Source: Sipunculus nudus
Taxonomy: Eukaryota; Annelida; Sipuncula; Golfingiida; Sipunculidae
Direction of reading: 5' to 3'
DNA length: 64,000 nucleotides
Assembly: GCA_026874595.1 (NCBI GenBank)
Contig: CM049308.1
Location: 25,196,367 to 25,260,366 of the forward strand
Shown here: positions 24,985 through 35,900 of the stretch, piece by piece
Layout: each line of letters starts with the position of its first letter
How positions within the stretch are numbered: position 1 is the stretch's first letter
Notes under the pieces: generated by a model
Seen by the model: the letters and a program-made list of their open reading frames with translations, nothing else
The model's database searches: none
Told to the model about the DNA's origin: nothing
Made by a program: the position numbers and the translations under genes

Positions 24985-25170
24985 GTAGCCAGCCGTTCAA
25001 TGTGGATTGCCATGTCTGTATTAACGATACCTTTTGGACTGTTTGGTAAGTATGGTTCTGCTTTGACAACGATTCCGGAACCTGTGATTGGCGGTCTGAC
25101 TTGGGCGGGTTTAGGCATTCTTCTGTCGGCTCTGCTCTCTAATTTTTAGTTTACTGACCTGACGAGATAA
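24985..25170 (+). pseudogene. Broken exon of an SLC23 nucleobase/ascorbate transporter
   Basis: A splice acceptor (ATGTCTCAG) at 24984 precedes a 54-codon open frame. It contains GKYGSALTTIPEPVIGG and then GLGILLSALLSNF. This matches the SLC23/UraA family pattern G-K-F-x-A-L-x-x-x-P-D-P-V-x-G-G followed by G-x(6)-LSN-x-x-F-x-D-L, part of the membrane core near the C-terminal half. The reading then hits TAG (25147-25149) exactly where family members usually have Gln or a hydrophobic residue. It goes on in frame as FTDLTR and hits TAA (25168-25170). The frame therefore looks like a transporter exon killed by a nonsense change. A GTAAGT inside the exon is part of the G-K codons and probably chance. 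No other SLC23 exons were found nearby; a minisatellite follows at once. Confidence 0.6.
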
Positions 25171-25199
25171 AGGGCGGCCAATTCTATTCCAGGGTCTGA

Positions 25200-27245
25200 G
25201 CAAACTTTTCTAAAAAGTAAGATTATCCTTTTTTGGATCAGTTCCTTTAAGGTCAGACCCTTATGTTTTGTTATCACTTAATTAAAGGTCAGACCCTCAT
25301 GTTTCGTTATCACCAAATCGAAGGTCGGCTCCTCATGTTTCGTTATCAATTTATTTAAAGTGGGCTCCTCATGATTCGTTATCACTATACAAAAGGTAAG
25401 TGTGAGACCCTCATGTTTTGGTTATCATTATTAAAGGCCGGATCCTCATGTTTCGTAATTACTATAATCAGTTCATTAAATGTCAGATTATCCTGTCTAG
25501 GATCAGTTCAGTCAGGGTCAGATTATCCTGTTTTTGACCAGCTCATTCAAATTCGGATCATCCTATTTCTTGATCCGTTCAATAAAAGTCGGATCATCTT
25601 GATTCTTGATCAGTTCAATAAAAGTCGGATCATCGTGTTTCTTGATCCGTTCAATAAAAGTCGGATCATCTTGATTCTTGATCAGTTCAATAAAAGTCGG
25701 ATCATCTTGATTCTTGATCAGTTAAGAAAAGTCGGATCATCCTGTTTCTTGATCTGTTCAAAATAGGTCGGATCACTCTGTTTCTTGATCCGTTCAATAA
25801 AATTCGGATCATCCTGTTTCTTGATCAGTTCAATAAAAGTCGGATCATCATGTTTCTTGAACAGTCCAATAAAAGTCGGATCATCCTGTTTCCTGGTCCG
25901 TTCAATATCAGTCGGATCACCCTGTTTCCTGTTCAGTTTAATAATAGTCGGATCATCGTGTTACCTGTTCATTTCAATATAAGTCAGATCATCCTGTTTC
26001 TTGATCCGTTCGATAAAAGTCGGATCACCAGGTTTCCTGATAAGTTCAATAAAGTCGGATCATCCTGTTTCTTGATCCGTTTAATAAAAGATGGATCATC
26101 CTGTTTCTTGATCCGTTCAATAAAAGTCGGATCATTCTGTTTCTTGATCCGTTAAAAAAAGTCGGATCATATTGATTCTTGATCAGTTCAGAAAGATCGT
26201 ATCATCATGTTTCTTGATCCGTTCAATATAAGTCGGATCACCCAGTTCTTGATCAGTTCAATAAAAGTTGGATCATCCTGTTTTTTTAACCGTTCAAAAT
26301 AGGTCGGATCATCTTGATTCTTGATCAGTTCAATAAAAGTCGGATCATCGTGTTTCTTGGTCCGTTTAATAAAAGTCGGATCACCCAGTTCTTGATCAGT
26401 TCAATAAAAGTCGGATCATCCCGTTTCTTGATCAGTTCAATAAAAGTTGGATCATCCTGTTTCTTGATCCGTTCAAAATAGGTCGGATCACTCTGTTTCT
26501 TGATCAGTTCAATAAAAGTCGGATCATCCTGTTTCTTGATCCGTTCAAAATAGGTCGGATCACTCTGTTTCTTGATCAGTTCAATAAAAGTCGGATCATC
26601 CTGTTTCTTGATCCGTTCAATAAAAGTCGGATCATCCTGTTACTTGATCAGTTCATTAAACGTCGGATCATCCTATTTCTTGATCAGTTAAATAAAAGTC
26701 TGATCACCCTGTTTCCTGATCAGTTTTATAATAGTCGGATCATCGTGTTACCTATTCATTTCAATATAAGTCAGATCATCCTGTTTCTTGATCCGTTCAA
26801 TAAAAGTCGGATCACCAGGTTTCCTGATAAGTTAAATAAAGTCGGATCATCATGTTTCTTGGTCCGTTCGAAAAAGTTGGATCATATTGATTCTTGATCA
26901 GTTCTGAAAAGTCGGATCATCCTGTTTTTTTATCCATTCAATAAAATTCGGATCATCCTATTTCTTGATCAGTTAAATAAAAGTCGGATCATACCGTTTC
27001 TAGATCCGTTCAATATAAGTCGGATCACCCTGTTACTTAGTCCGTTCAATAAAAATTGGATCATCCTGTTCATGATCAGTTCAATAAAAGTCGGATCATA
27101 TTGATTCTTGATCAGTTCAGAAAAGTCGGATCATCCTGTTTTTTCATCCATTCAATAACAGTCGGATCATCTTGTTTCTTGATCCGTTCATTAAATGTCT
27201 GGTTATACTGTTTCTGGATCTTTAAAGGTCCGGTTATTCTATTCC
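25200..27245. repeat. 36-bp minisatellite array (~55 units)
   Basis: The unit is GTCGGATCATCCTGTTTCTT followed by GATCCGTTCAATAAAA (36 bp), with many variants (GATCAG for GATCCG, CATGATTC for CCTGTTTC). Because 36 is a multiple of three, open frames with 12-residue repeats (for example VGSSCFLIRSIK) appear by default. There is no start context, splice site or domain, so they are not genes. Each unit carries a dyad, GGATCA-N10-TGATCC. Confidence 0.9.
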
Positions 27246-28009
27246 TAATGCAAATACTTTAACATAATTCCATAGTCTAGGTCTAGACCCTCATTTATTC
27301 CAAACAGTTATGCCCCGATAAAAAAAAATAAAATTATTAACATTCACTGATACTTGTTTACAGTTCATGTGTAATGGTTTATTTTCATGTGTTTGTGAAG
27401 CAAGTGATGAGGCTGACCAGCTGCTGACTGTTATATTGTCCATGTGTGTGGGATGAACAACGGCATTTGTCCTGGACAATATAATACTTGATAATAATAA
27501 TATTGATCACTCTAAATACCTCGAAAAGTTAATTAATCAATAGTTGCAATAAAATTACTGTTGGTAAAAATGGTTAAACTTGGTCAAATTTGAAGACTTA
27601 AACATTACTATAAAATATGTTTCACCAGTGGGTACATGCCAATTTAAATATTGATTTAGAATAGTACTAAAGGCTAGGTATGAAATAAAAAGACAAAAAA
27701 AACATAATGTTTATATTTTACAAGTTCCTGGTTCTCCTGGACCATGTTTCCATGGGTAACCAGCATGAATTTGTAAGTAATTTTTTTAGAATATTTATAA
27801 CACTAAACAACCAATCTGTTCTGGTTCACCTTGATCTTGTTGCCTGGACATTACATGTAAATGTATAATGACACAATATTGACGTAAATACTAAAAATGA
27901 TTTATTGTTCCATAGAATTTCTAGAATTTAAAAGAGATATCATTGTCGATTATGACTTAGGTAATTTATAATAAATGTTAAGATGCATCCTTCAATTCCT
28001 AATAATTTT
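27246..28009. other. AT-rich stretch without features
   Basis: No open frame, RNA or repeat boundary could be supported. Confidence 0.4.
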
Positions 28010-28076
28010 AATTTATAAATTAATCCGTGATGCCAGCTTTTGACAGGGTCTGGCATCACGGATTAATTTATAAATT
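28010..28076. repeat. Perfect 27-bp inverted repeat with 13-nt loop
   Basis: The arm 28010-28036 (starting AATTTATAAATTAATCCGTG) is the exact reverse complement of 28050-28076. The loop is CTTTTGACAGGGT. The right arm runs into the first codons of a LINE fragment, so the left arm may be an inverted copy created when that element inserted. Confidence 0.9.
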
Positions 28077-28979
28077 GTTTGGGAATTTTGAAATATTATA
28101 AATTCCATTTCTCTATGAAAGTTTTAGATCTTTTGTATAAATCTTTAATAAGGCCAGCACTGAAGTATGGTTATTTAATATTTAACGATTGTTCTGTCAG
28201 ACAATCATATCAACTGGAGAGTATACCACGGAAAGCAGGTTTAACATGTACTGGAGCGCTCTCAACTACCAGCAATGGAGCTATGTTAAAAGAGCTACGA
28301 TGGTAAAGTCTGAAAAAAAGAAGAGAGCTGGCTATACTATCCACATTTTATAAAATGGTTAATGGACTTGCTCCAGATTATCTGCTTATTATATTTCCTC
28401 AAACTCTGTCTCATGCTCAGTCCTACAGTCTGCGCAAATCGCATTTGCTTAGGATACCGAGGGACACACGGCAAGACTGTCGCCTTTTTTTCCTTCCAAC
28501 AGCCTGCAAACTTTGGAACAGTCTCCCAATTCCAATTATTCAGTCTACTTCAATAAATTCTTTTAAGAAAAATGTTCGTGACTATTTAAACCCTGCCTCT
28601 TGAGAAATACAAAGTTATTATTGTGACTTACATCGACAACATGAAATTATCCTTACTCTATACGACTAGGTGCCAGTTGCTTAAATCAATACCTATTTTC
28701 CTTTGGAAAGACTAATACTCCTTTATGACATTATAAAGCGGAAGAGGAGAACGCCCGGCATTTTCTTCTAAGTTGTCCTAAATATATTTTATATAGACAA
28801 ACTCTTTTCACCAACTTGACTTGTTTATTTAGGGAAATACATAACACCAACAGAGCAAACGAAAAACTCAGGAAAATGTTTTCACATCAGGAATACCTAT
28901 GTAGCTCAATTAAGCATCTTCCATTAAAAACTGTTATTGATTACAGTATTCGTACACGGCTCTGTACTACCAGTTGATT
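28067..28979 (+). pseudogene. Decayed LINE (non-LTR retrotransposon) ORF2 C-terminal part
   Basis: The frame beginning INCLGILKYYK continues with LLYKSLIRPALKYG, LKELRW, then after TAA (28304-28306, where E is usual) SLKKRRELAILSTFYKMVNG, LAPDY, and ends WNSLPIPIIQSTSINSFKKN. These are standard landmarks after the reverse-transcriptase core of CR1/L2/RTE-type elements. After a stop (TGA, about 28601) and a shift, a second segment reads YSIRLGASCLNQYLF and AEEENARHFLLSCPKYILYR (about 28655-28979), the usual HFLL-CP-Y tail. The upstream reverse-transcriptase core and endonuclease are missing, so this is a 5'-truncated dead copy. Confidence 0.75.
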
Positions 28980-29800
28980 GCACTTATTCCAAAGCTTCTT
29001 TGGTTTGTGGTATATACATAGCATTGCAAACAAAAAATACATATAGCTTTAACCATGATTTAAGTCTAATTGATAAGCTCGATATGGACTTAGACACTTA
29101 ACGTTTATTGTTTTTTTTTTGTATTACGCCTACCAGCATAATATATGTATATGTATCTGTGTTTGTGGAATGTCAACCTGTATTACGTATGTTATGTATC
29201 TGTATATATCTCACCGTGCGTGAATATATGTGAACTTATGTGACACATATATACATTCATGTTAATTTTTTACTTTCTTTTAACTATTATGCAGGAGAGC
29301 ATTTGAATTAGCTTTATCGGCTACTTTGTTATCCTGTTGAAATGAATATGTTTACATTAACTCCTCTCCTTTGGAGGTTCCAAAACAAAACCTGGCTCTT
29401 CAAAACCCGTGTGTCCCATGAGACTCGACAATTTTTTATTCTTTTCAAAGCCCTCTAATGCGATTTGATAATGACCATAGCATTATAAATACGATATTTT
29501 ATTGCATTATATATTCGAAAAGCGGTTTTGACAGTACAAGCACGTCGAATAAAGGTTTTCCATAACCTAATTCAGCATACGTATTGGATACACTTCGTAT
29601 TGATACTGCACCACAAAAGTGTATACAGCACCATATTTGACAAAGTTTTCGATTCACTTTTTGTGTAAGCAGTTATAGCACATCCACGTAAATATCATTC
29701 TTAATGTGTATATATATATTCTGAAATACATTCTAATAACACGGGATATTCAAGTCAAACTACCTACAGTTTGAACTGAACTGATGCCGTAATTTTTTTT
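28980..29800. other. Non-coding stretch between two LINE remnants
   Basis: AT-rich sequence with no supportable feature; short TA/TG-rich runs at 29139-29165. Confidence 0.4.
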
Positions 29801-29905
29801 TATCAGGGGCCGAAACTATTGAATTTATTACCGGAAACTTTACACAAGATAGATTATTTAGAAAAGTTCAAAAAAGATCTTAAGCAATATTCTCTAAGCC
29901 CTTGA
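29801..29905 (+). pseudogene. Second LINE ORF2 tail fragment
   Basis: The 34-codon frame begins YQGPKLLNLLPETLHKIDYL and ends FKKDLKQYSLSP. It matches the terminal 'GPKLWNSLP...SFKKKLK.YLL' signature of CR1/L2-like ORF2 proteins. It differs from the 28.1-28.6 kb fragment, so it is from another element. Confidence 0.65.
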
Positions 29906-30287
29906 CATAATAAATCTGTTTAATTCTTTATACATGCTGTACATGCGAGTTGACATTTTACTCTATAATTATACCAGTAAGCGGGGAAAAAACTAACAAC
30001 ACTATGCACACGTTGTGGTTTGAATCATTTTCTGCACTTATATTAGGCAATGTTATGAACATGGTGAATAACCTGAATGGGTAATCCTATGATTTTCTGA
30101 AAAATACGCTTAAATTAACTCTTAAATATAGTCATTCTAGTACAGAAACTAGCAATATATGATGTATTTAGTTACAATGTTCTACACATGTATGTTTACT
30201 TGTATATTACTGTCATGCTATTTTTTTACGTTTGAAATTTTAATTAATATCAGGGCCTTGTGAAAGATCAATATATTCAGAACAAGC

Positions 30288-30495
30288 AACCCTGAATAAA
30301 GATATAATTGAATAAATGAATAAATTGTAATTATTTTTAATATTATGTTTGTAGTTCGCACATGTACATAAGTCTTTATATATAAGATGTGACCCTGAAT
30401 AAAGATATAATTGAATAAATGAATAAATTGTAATTATTTTTAATATTATGTTTGTAGTTCGCACATGTACATAAGTCTTTATATATAATATGTGA
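30288..30495. repeat. Two direct copies of a ~103-bp LINE-tail-like unit
   Basis: The segments from 30290 and 30393 both start CCCTGAATAAAGATATAATT, contain (TGAATAAAT), and end CATAAGTCTTTATATATAA. 'GAATAAAGATAT..TTGAATAAATGAATAAA' resembles LINE 3' tails. The frame at 30240-30464 is a shadow of this duplication. Confidence 0.7.
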
Positions 30496-30504
30496 CGGAG
30501 TTAT

Positions 30505-30660
30505 TTTTCTACTACACTCGAGACTGACTCGGCCTGATTTCTCGAGTCCTTATCTCCAAGTCCGATTCCAGGACCTTCGAATACAAGTCCAGGTCCCTAA
30601 AAATATGGACTCGAGTCCACCCTGGTCCAAGTCCGGATTCGAGTCCTTCAATACCGGTGT
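30505..30660. repeat. CTCGAGTCC-motif minisatellite
   Basis: Variants of GACTCGAGTCC and CCAAGTCCGATTC recur in both orientations about seven times. No gene. Confidence 0.6.
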
Positions 30661-30924
30661 TCACATCCCGTTAATACATCTCCCGATGTGGTTTCAAGAG
30701 GGTCAAAAGTCTAATAAATACGAATGTAGTGTGAAAAAAAAAACGATTGTTTGCTGTGTAACGTAACGTCAATTAAGACCTTATACGGCACCGGATGTTT
30801 TGTTTTTAGGTCCTATTCTGATTCTAAATTGGATTTCTGAAATTCAAAATACCACCATTTGTAGTTTATTTTTCAAATAGCTTATTCATCAAGCATAACA
30901 AGAACACGAGGTATAGGAAAAAGG

Positions 30925-30927
<3 letters not shown>

Positions 30928-30983
<56 letters not shown>
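30928..30983. repeat. (TA)n microsatellite
   Basis: About 28 TA units. Similar arrays lie at 31705-31754 and 32885-32951, both inside intron 1 of the following gene. Confidence 0.95.
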
Positions 30984-30985
<2 letters not shown>

Positions 30986-31199
30986 TAGCAGTTTTTAACT
31001 TACTTTGTATTATGCATTTTATTAATCAATGGCAATAACCCATATAATTACGGGAAGCACTTTTGAACTCTTAGCATCTGAGCTTGGACAATATTTTGAT
31101 ATAGTTATGAACACACACACACACGTACATACATACTCTCACCCTCTCCCTTTTCGCTATCATGTGACAGGCGATCAATAATCTCCGCTTAGTGAACTT

Positions 31200-31253
31200 T
31201 AAAACAGGAATACAACGCACTTTGGATCATACCTGGCCGTGATCAGTTCAGAC
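31200..31253 (+). promoter_or_regulatory. Conserved 5' leader of the fibrinogen-like gene, copy 1
   Basis: About 45 of the 54 bases before the start codon are shared with 63003-63056 before copy 2, including ACTTTGGATCATACCTGGCC and 'AAACAGGAATACA'. In copy 2 the shared block starts with TATAAA, here TTAAAA. GCGATCAATA also lies upstream in both (31170 and 62979). Conservation between duplicates marks a transcribed or control segment; the exact start site is unknown. Confidence 0.55.
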
Positions 31254-31320
31254 ATGGATCCCATAGGAAAATTATTCCTGATTCTGTTTTGCTTCATATC
31301 AAACCTTCAAGCCACTGAGG
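31254..31320 (+). CDS. Exon 1: signal peptide
   Basis: ATG at 31254 is followed by [20 protein letters not shown], a short polar start and a hydrophobic core, with cleavage plausible after LQA or nearby. The donor GAG G|GTGAGT lies at 31320/31321, phase 1. The same length (67 bp) and start position occur in copy 2. An open frame that reads on past the donor is intronic. Confidence 0.8.
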
Positions 31321-31700
31321 GTGAGTCCTCTACGTTTATACTGTCAGTAATACTAGTACTGTATTTGGTAAGTTACTGCTTTTTCCTTTTTCCCCCTTTA
31401 CTTATATTTTTTTCAACTTCCGGTCATCCTTGTTAATTGCAGACCTGTCACGCTTTAACTTTAAATCCGGATTTAAGTTTTTTTGCGACTTTTGGAATCT
31501 GATTTAAGTCATGGAAATGCAACTTCAAGCACCTTTAAACTTGAGCACTTTTCTGGACCCATAAATGATAAAAATACACATTGCATTAAAAAATAAAATA
31601 AAATAAAATATGCCTCAGAGGAGCGCATGCCTCCACCACATTCTGGATTACAAGATTCAGATTATTTGCAGGATAATGGGCAACATTTTGGTAGGTAAAC

Positions 31701-31759
<59 letters not shown>

Positions 31760-32883
31760 AATTTTTGAAATGAGTGTCACTACCTGTACTGAAAGGTTGC
31801 CTCACTGGTAAGCCCTGTCCGCATGACTCAAGATCACCACAATTATCAGTCTAAATCAGTCCAATAGTTATTTTAAATTCATAAAATGTGCTATAAAGTA
31901 TACATTATTTTAAACATGATATAATGATTTTCTGATGATATATATATATATATTTAAACTTTTTCATCAATTTTCACACGATATTTTGTAAAATTTAACA
32001 TTTTTAAAACGTACACTATTTTAAGAATCCAATAATATCAAAGTCATAGTGGATCAATATTAAACTATACCAGACAGTATATAAATAAAAGATTTTTCCT
32101 CTATTTCATTTTTCTTTATAACATTAAACCTGAACTATAAATTTTTAGTCGATTAAGAAATTAAAATTTCAGTTTTCAAGGAGAAAGACATATGCACAGT
32201 AGAGGAAAGGAGGAAGTAATTATGTTTATTTTATTAAAATATATAAAAATGATATGAAGGGAGACCTCATCAAATATATTCCTGAAGTCAGTACACTCTG
32301 CCTGGTGTAAAGTTATACATATTTCAAGTGACATAATATGAGTGTAAAACAACGTCTGGAGATTTTGCCAGAAATGTTACTTGAATAACAATTTTGACTA
32401 TTTGCCGTCGTTTCACATTTAGAGTTCGACAATTGGACACATGGATTGCACATTGAATTTCTAACCTTCAAAGAGTAGCTCCGCCTGTTGACTAGTAGAT
32501 GCAAACGATTAATAAATTAAGATATTTACTTTCACACAAATTTCACTAAATTTTTCAATTTCAATTTTAAATAAAATCCACCCATAAAGTATTTTTTTCT
32601 CAATATTAGATGCATGGGTGGTCTTGGACTTACATTCTCATATTGACTCGATTCGACACGGAATAGCATTACTTTTTTCCATACTGACTAAAACGATGTT
32701 TATCAGAGTATGAATAATGAGTCTCATCGTCAGCACAACTGTGGTTACCTGAGATTACACTGTATATACATTAACACTTTTAACAGTCACATTCAAATTA
32801 ACACAAGCGCTCACCTCAGGAAGACCTACTCGGCCCACCTGTGACACAAGTTATTCTCATCTTGAATAACAAAAGAAAATCCC

Positions 32884-32953
<70 letters not shown>

Positions 32954-35900
32954 TCGTAAGCCCTATGAATACGTCTTACTCCAAAGCATGACTAATTATC
33001 CCACACGGATCCAAAATTACGCTCTACTCCGCCAAAAATCTCTCTAACCCTGTCATCCATTCTGCCGTCTAGCTATAACACGTCTCTGTAGCGTGAGAAA
33101 ATTACATTTATGACTTCACCTAGACTGGTTATTTTTCTTGTTTTCAGTCTGAAATATACAAAAACACACCAAATGAAAATTACCCTGTGCGGATCTTCAC
33201 ACAACATAGAAGCTCCTGACTTGAATGGCATCTATATCAGTCTCATAAATCTGTAATAGCTTTGTGAGAATTATTACATGACCATATCGGAGACTTCATC
33301 GTTTTCAGCTCAGTATGCTAATTGATAAATGGGCCTGTCTGTCATTGAGCAGAAGGTACTCTCGTCTGTATATATAGTTTGTATACTACATGCTTATAAT
33401 AACAGTTTGGACGGAATGGATCGTTATATATTAGCTCATGGAGAGGTATATACAGTTCTTGAATACAAAAATTGTTTGCTATAAACTAAAATCTGCGTTC
33501 TAAGGAATGCAATCCTCCGCCACCTGGAGCTCCCTATTGTCTGATTATCCCAAAACCGGGTTTGCAATCACTTATTCGGCCAATATTCCTAGGTACATTT
33601 GTGTGCGTAAATGACATTTCTGAATTTTCTTGACGACATCCCTGAATCCGGACAATTGGCCAGGTCAACACAAAAATTATTCTTCGTTTACCTATTTCCG
33701 AAAGGCCCTGAAAATGCAATGAGATTCCGTTCATGATTGCACTTGTTACACACACAAACACACATACATGAACGGGGATAAAAGCATACCCTCCTTGCGG
33801 CGAGAATAATATATAATGTATAAATGTCAGAAAATAAAGGGCAATTGAACCATTCTCTAAACGCTTCAAAGCTTCCTTTTTTTCCATGTTGCTAAGGTGT
33901 TACACTGTGTGCAATCATGTGTTCAGTAGCTTACAGCCATGGTTTCCGGAGTGTGCACTTAATCAGTTTCACCGATCGAGTTCAGGAACATTACCTAGGA
34001 CTGCTGAGAAAAGGACCCCGTGTCCTAATGTCTCCATTGGGAAATGTAATTTGACTGCTTTTCACGTGCTGATATATGGTTGACTTGATATATCAAAAGA
34101 CTATACTTTTAGGTTCGGGTACTTTTTTTCCTGCCAGGTTTAACATTGGTGTCGACAATGAATTATTTTTATCAACTTTAGTAACCAATACAATGAAAAT
34201 GTGAAAGTCAACACGCTAATGAAAAAAGAAATGGTATTTTAACCTGATGCCCAGACTTGTTCTGTATCGTCAAAGGGTTCGCATGAATAAAAGGTTTTAG
34301 TGAAATGCAGTGACTTTAACAAAAATAAATGACAACTTTGATAGATATAACATTGAAGGGCACATTCAGAGGGATTATGGTATATACACGTCAAGAGGTC
34401 TCAGAGCATTAGTTTGTGAAATAATAAGGATAATCTGAAACTAGAAACCTGCATTCTACGGAATGCAAGTCTCTATCATGAGTTTGCATTTACTTATTCG
34501 GCCCATATTCCCAGGTTCATTCATGCAAAAGTGACTGTACATTTGTGAATATTCCTTGATGACGTTCCTGAATCCGGTTTAAGTGCCGGATCCACACCAA
34601 AATCTTATCGATTCTACCTTGGCCCATTCCAGAAAATATCACGAGATTCCGTTCAAGATTACCTGAGTCATGTTGTGAACAAACACACATACACACAAAC
34701 ACAGACAAACAAGGATAATCGCATATCCTCCCGGCGGAGGCAATAATTCTTGCATATGCATACGAGACAGTTTAAAGCCATTAAATAGACAAAAATGTTA
34801 TACAAAATCATTTGTTTCATGAATCGGAAAATATTCGATCCTATTTCATCAGTTACGTTATTCCAGTAATCTTTACATTTAATGGCTGATGTAATTTTCT
34901 AAAATAAAAATCCAAAACCAGGTTAAAAGAAACAGGTATGATTCCATTGCTACCAAAAACATGCCAATTTCATTTATTGCATGTTGAGGGTATAGCTTGC
35001 TTGATGAAATGTTTATCCTGAGAAACACAGCTTTATGTGTAATTCTCAGAATAGGGGTCAATTTCGAGTTCCCAAACAGAGGGAAAAAAGTTGTTGCAAA
35101 ATTCATTTTTTTCTTCTTTCCTTTTCAAGCGGGATATATGAAAGGTCAAAAACTCCAATCAGCAGCGCACTTTTATCCATACTTGCTTTTTTACCACAAT
35201 AGAAGAATAGCAGTCTTTAGTCAGCAAGTCAACTCCGTTACAGCAGTTTATTTTTTTTTAAATCACAAAATAATGCGGTAAAAAAAGAATGAATGAATGT
35301 GTCACGTATGTAGATTTTACAAAAGTATGGTACACAATCATCATAAACACTAGAGTTTGATATGAAAATTATTCCTGACATTTTTATTAATGCTAAATAA
35401 TAAGGTGATAGTGCACACAAATGTTTGACCCATAAAGTGCATTGAAGAGAACTTGCTAAAAGAGACAGGTATACGCTCAATATTACTGATCTCCTACAAA
35501 TTGTCCATCATTTGACAATAGTTTGTAACGTTATCTTCTGCAAAGTCTGGAGGAAAACGGTCGAATATAGTTTTTGGCTAAAATGTTGCGCTGACTGGAA
35601 TGTAACGGAGTTGATAACGCACTAAATTATTAAGATATTCTTACCTAAACTTTTAACACATTTGAACAAAAAGTAAACAGATAACTATCAAGTTGTATCA
35701 TGCTAAAATATATCGACACAAGTTACCCTGACCGGTAAACAAAAGTTTACCATATAAAGTTTATTTTAAACACATAAAGTCAATTAATGTAAATTACTGC
35801 TAACTTGAACAACTCAGCTCGGGATTGTTGCGAGAAAGAACTTGCTAAATGCCTACCTACTAGGTATTTAACCATTTCAATATGAATTCAATAAAAACAT

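Larger units (their letters stand above)
31321..35215. other. Intron 1, first part: microsatellites and two interspersed repeats
   Basis: It holds (TA)n arrays at 31705-31754 and 32885-32951 and two copies of an interspersed repeat at 33486-33810 and 34437-34747. No additional exon with matching phase was recognised. Confidence 0.5.

Noticed and set aside
25371-27262. Long repetitive open frames (SRIILILDQFNK-type)
   Set aside because: They arise because the minisatellite unit is 36 bp; no start context, splice sites or domain.
33534-33887. 117-codon minus-strand frame
   Set aside because: Lies over interspersed repeat R4, with the same sequence in non-coding copies; not a gene.
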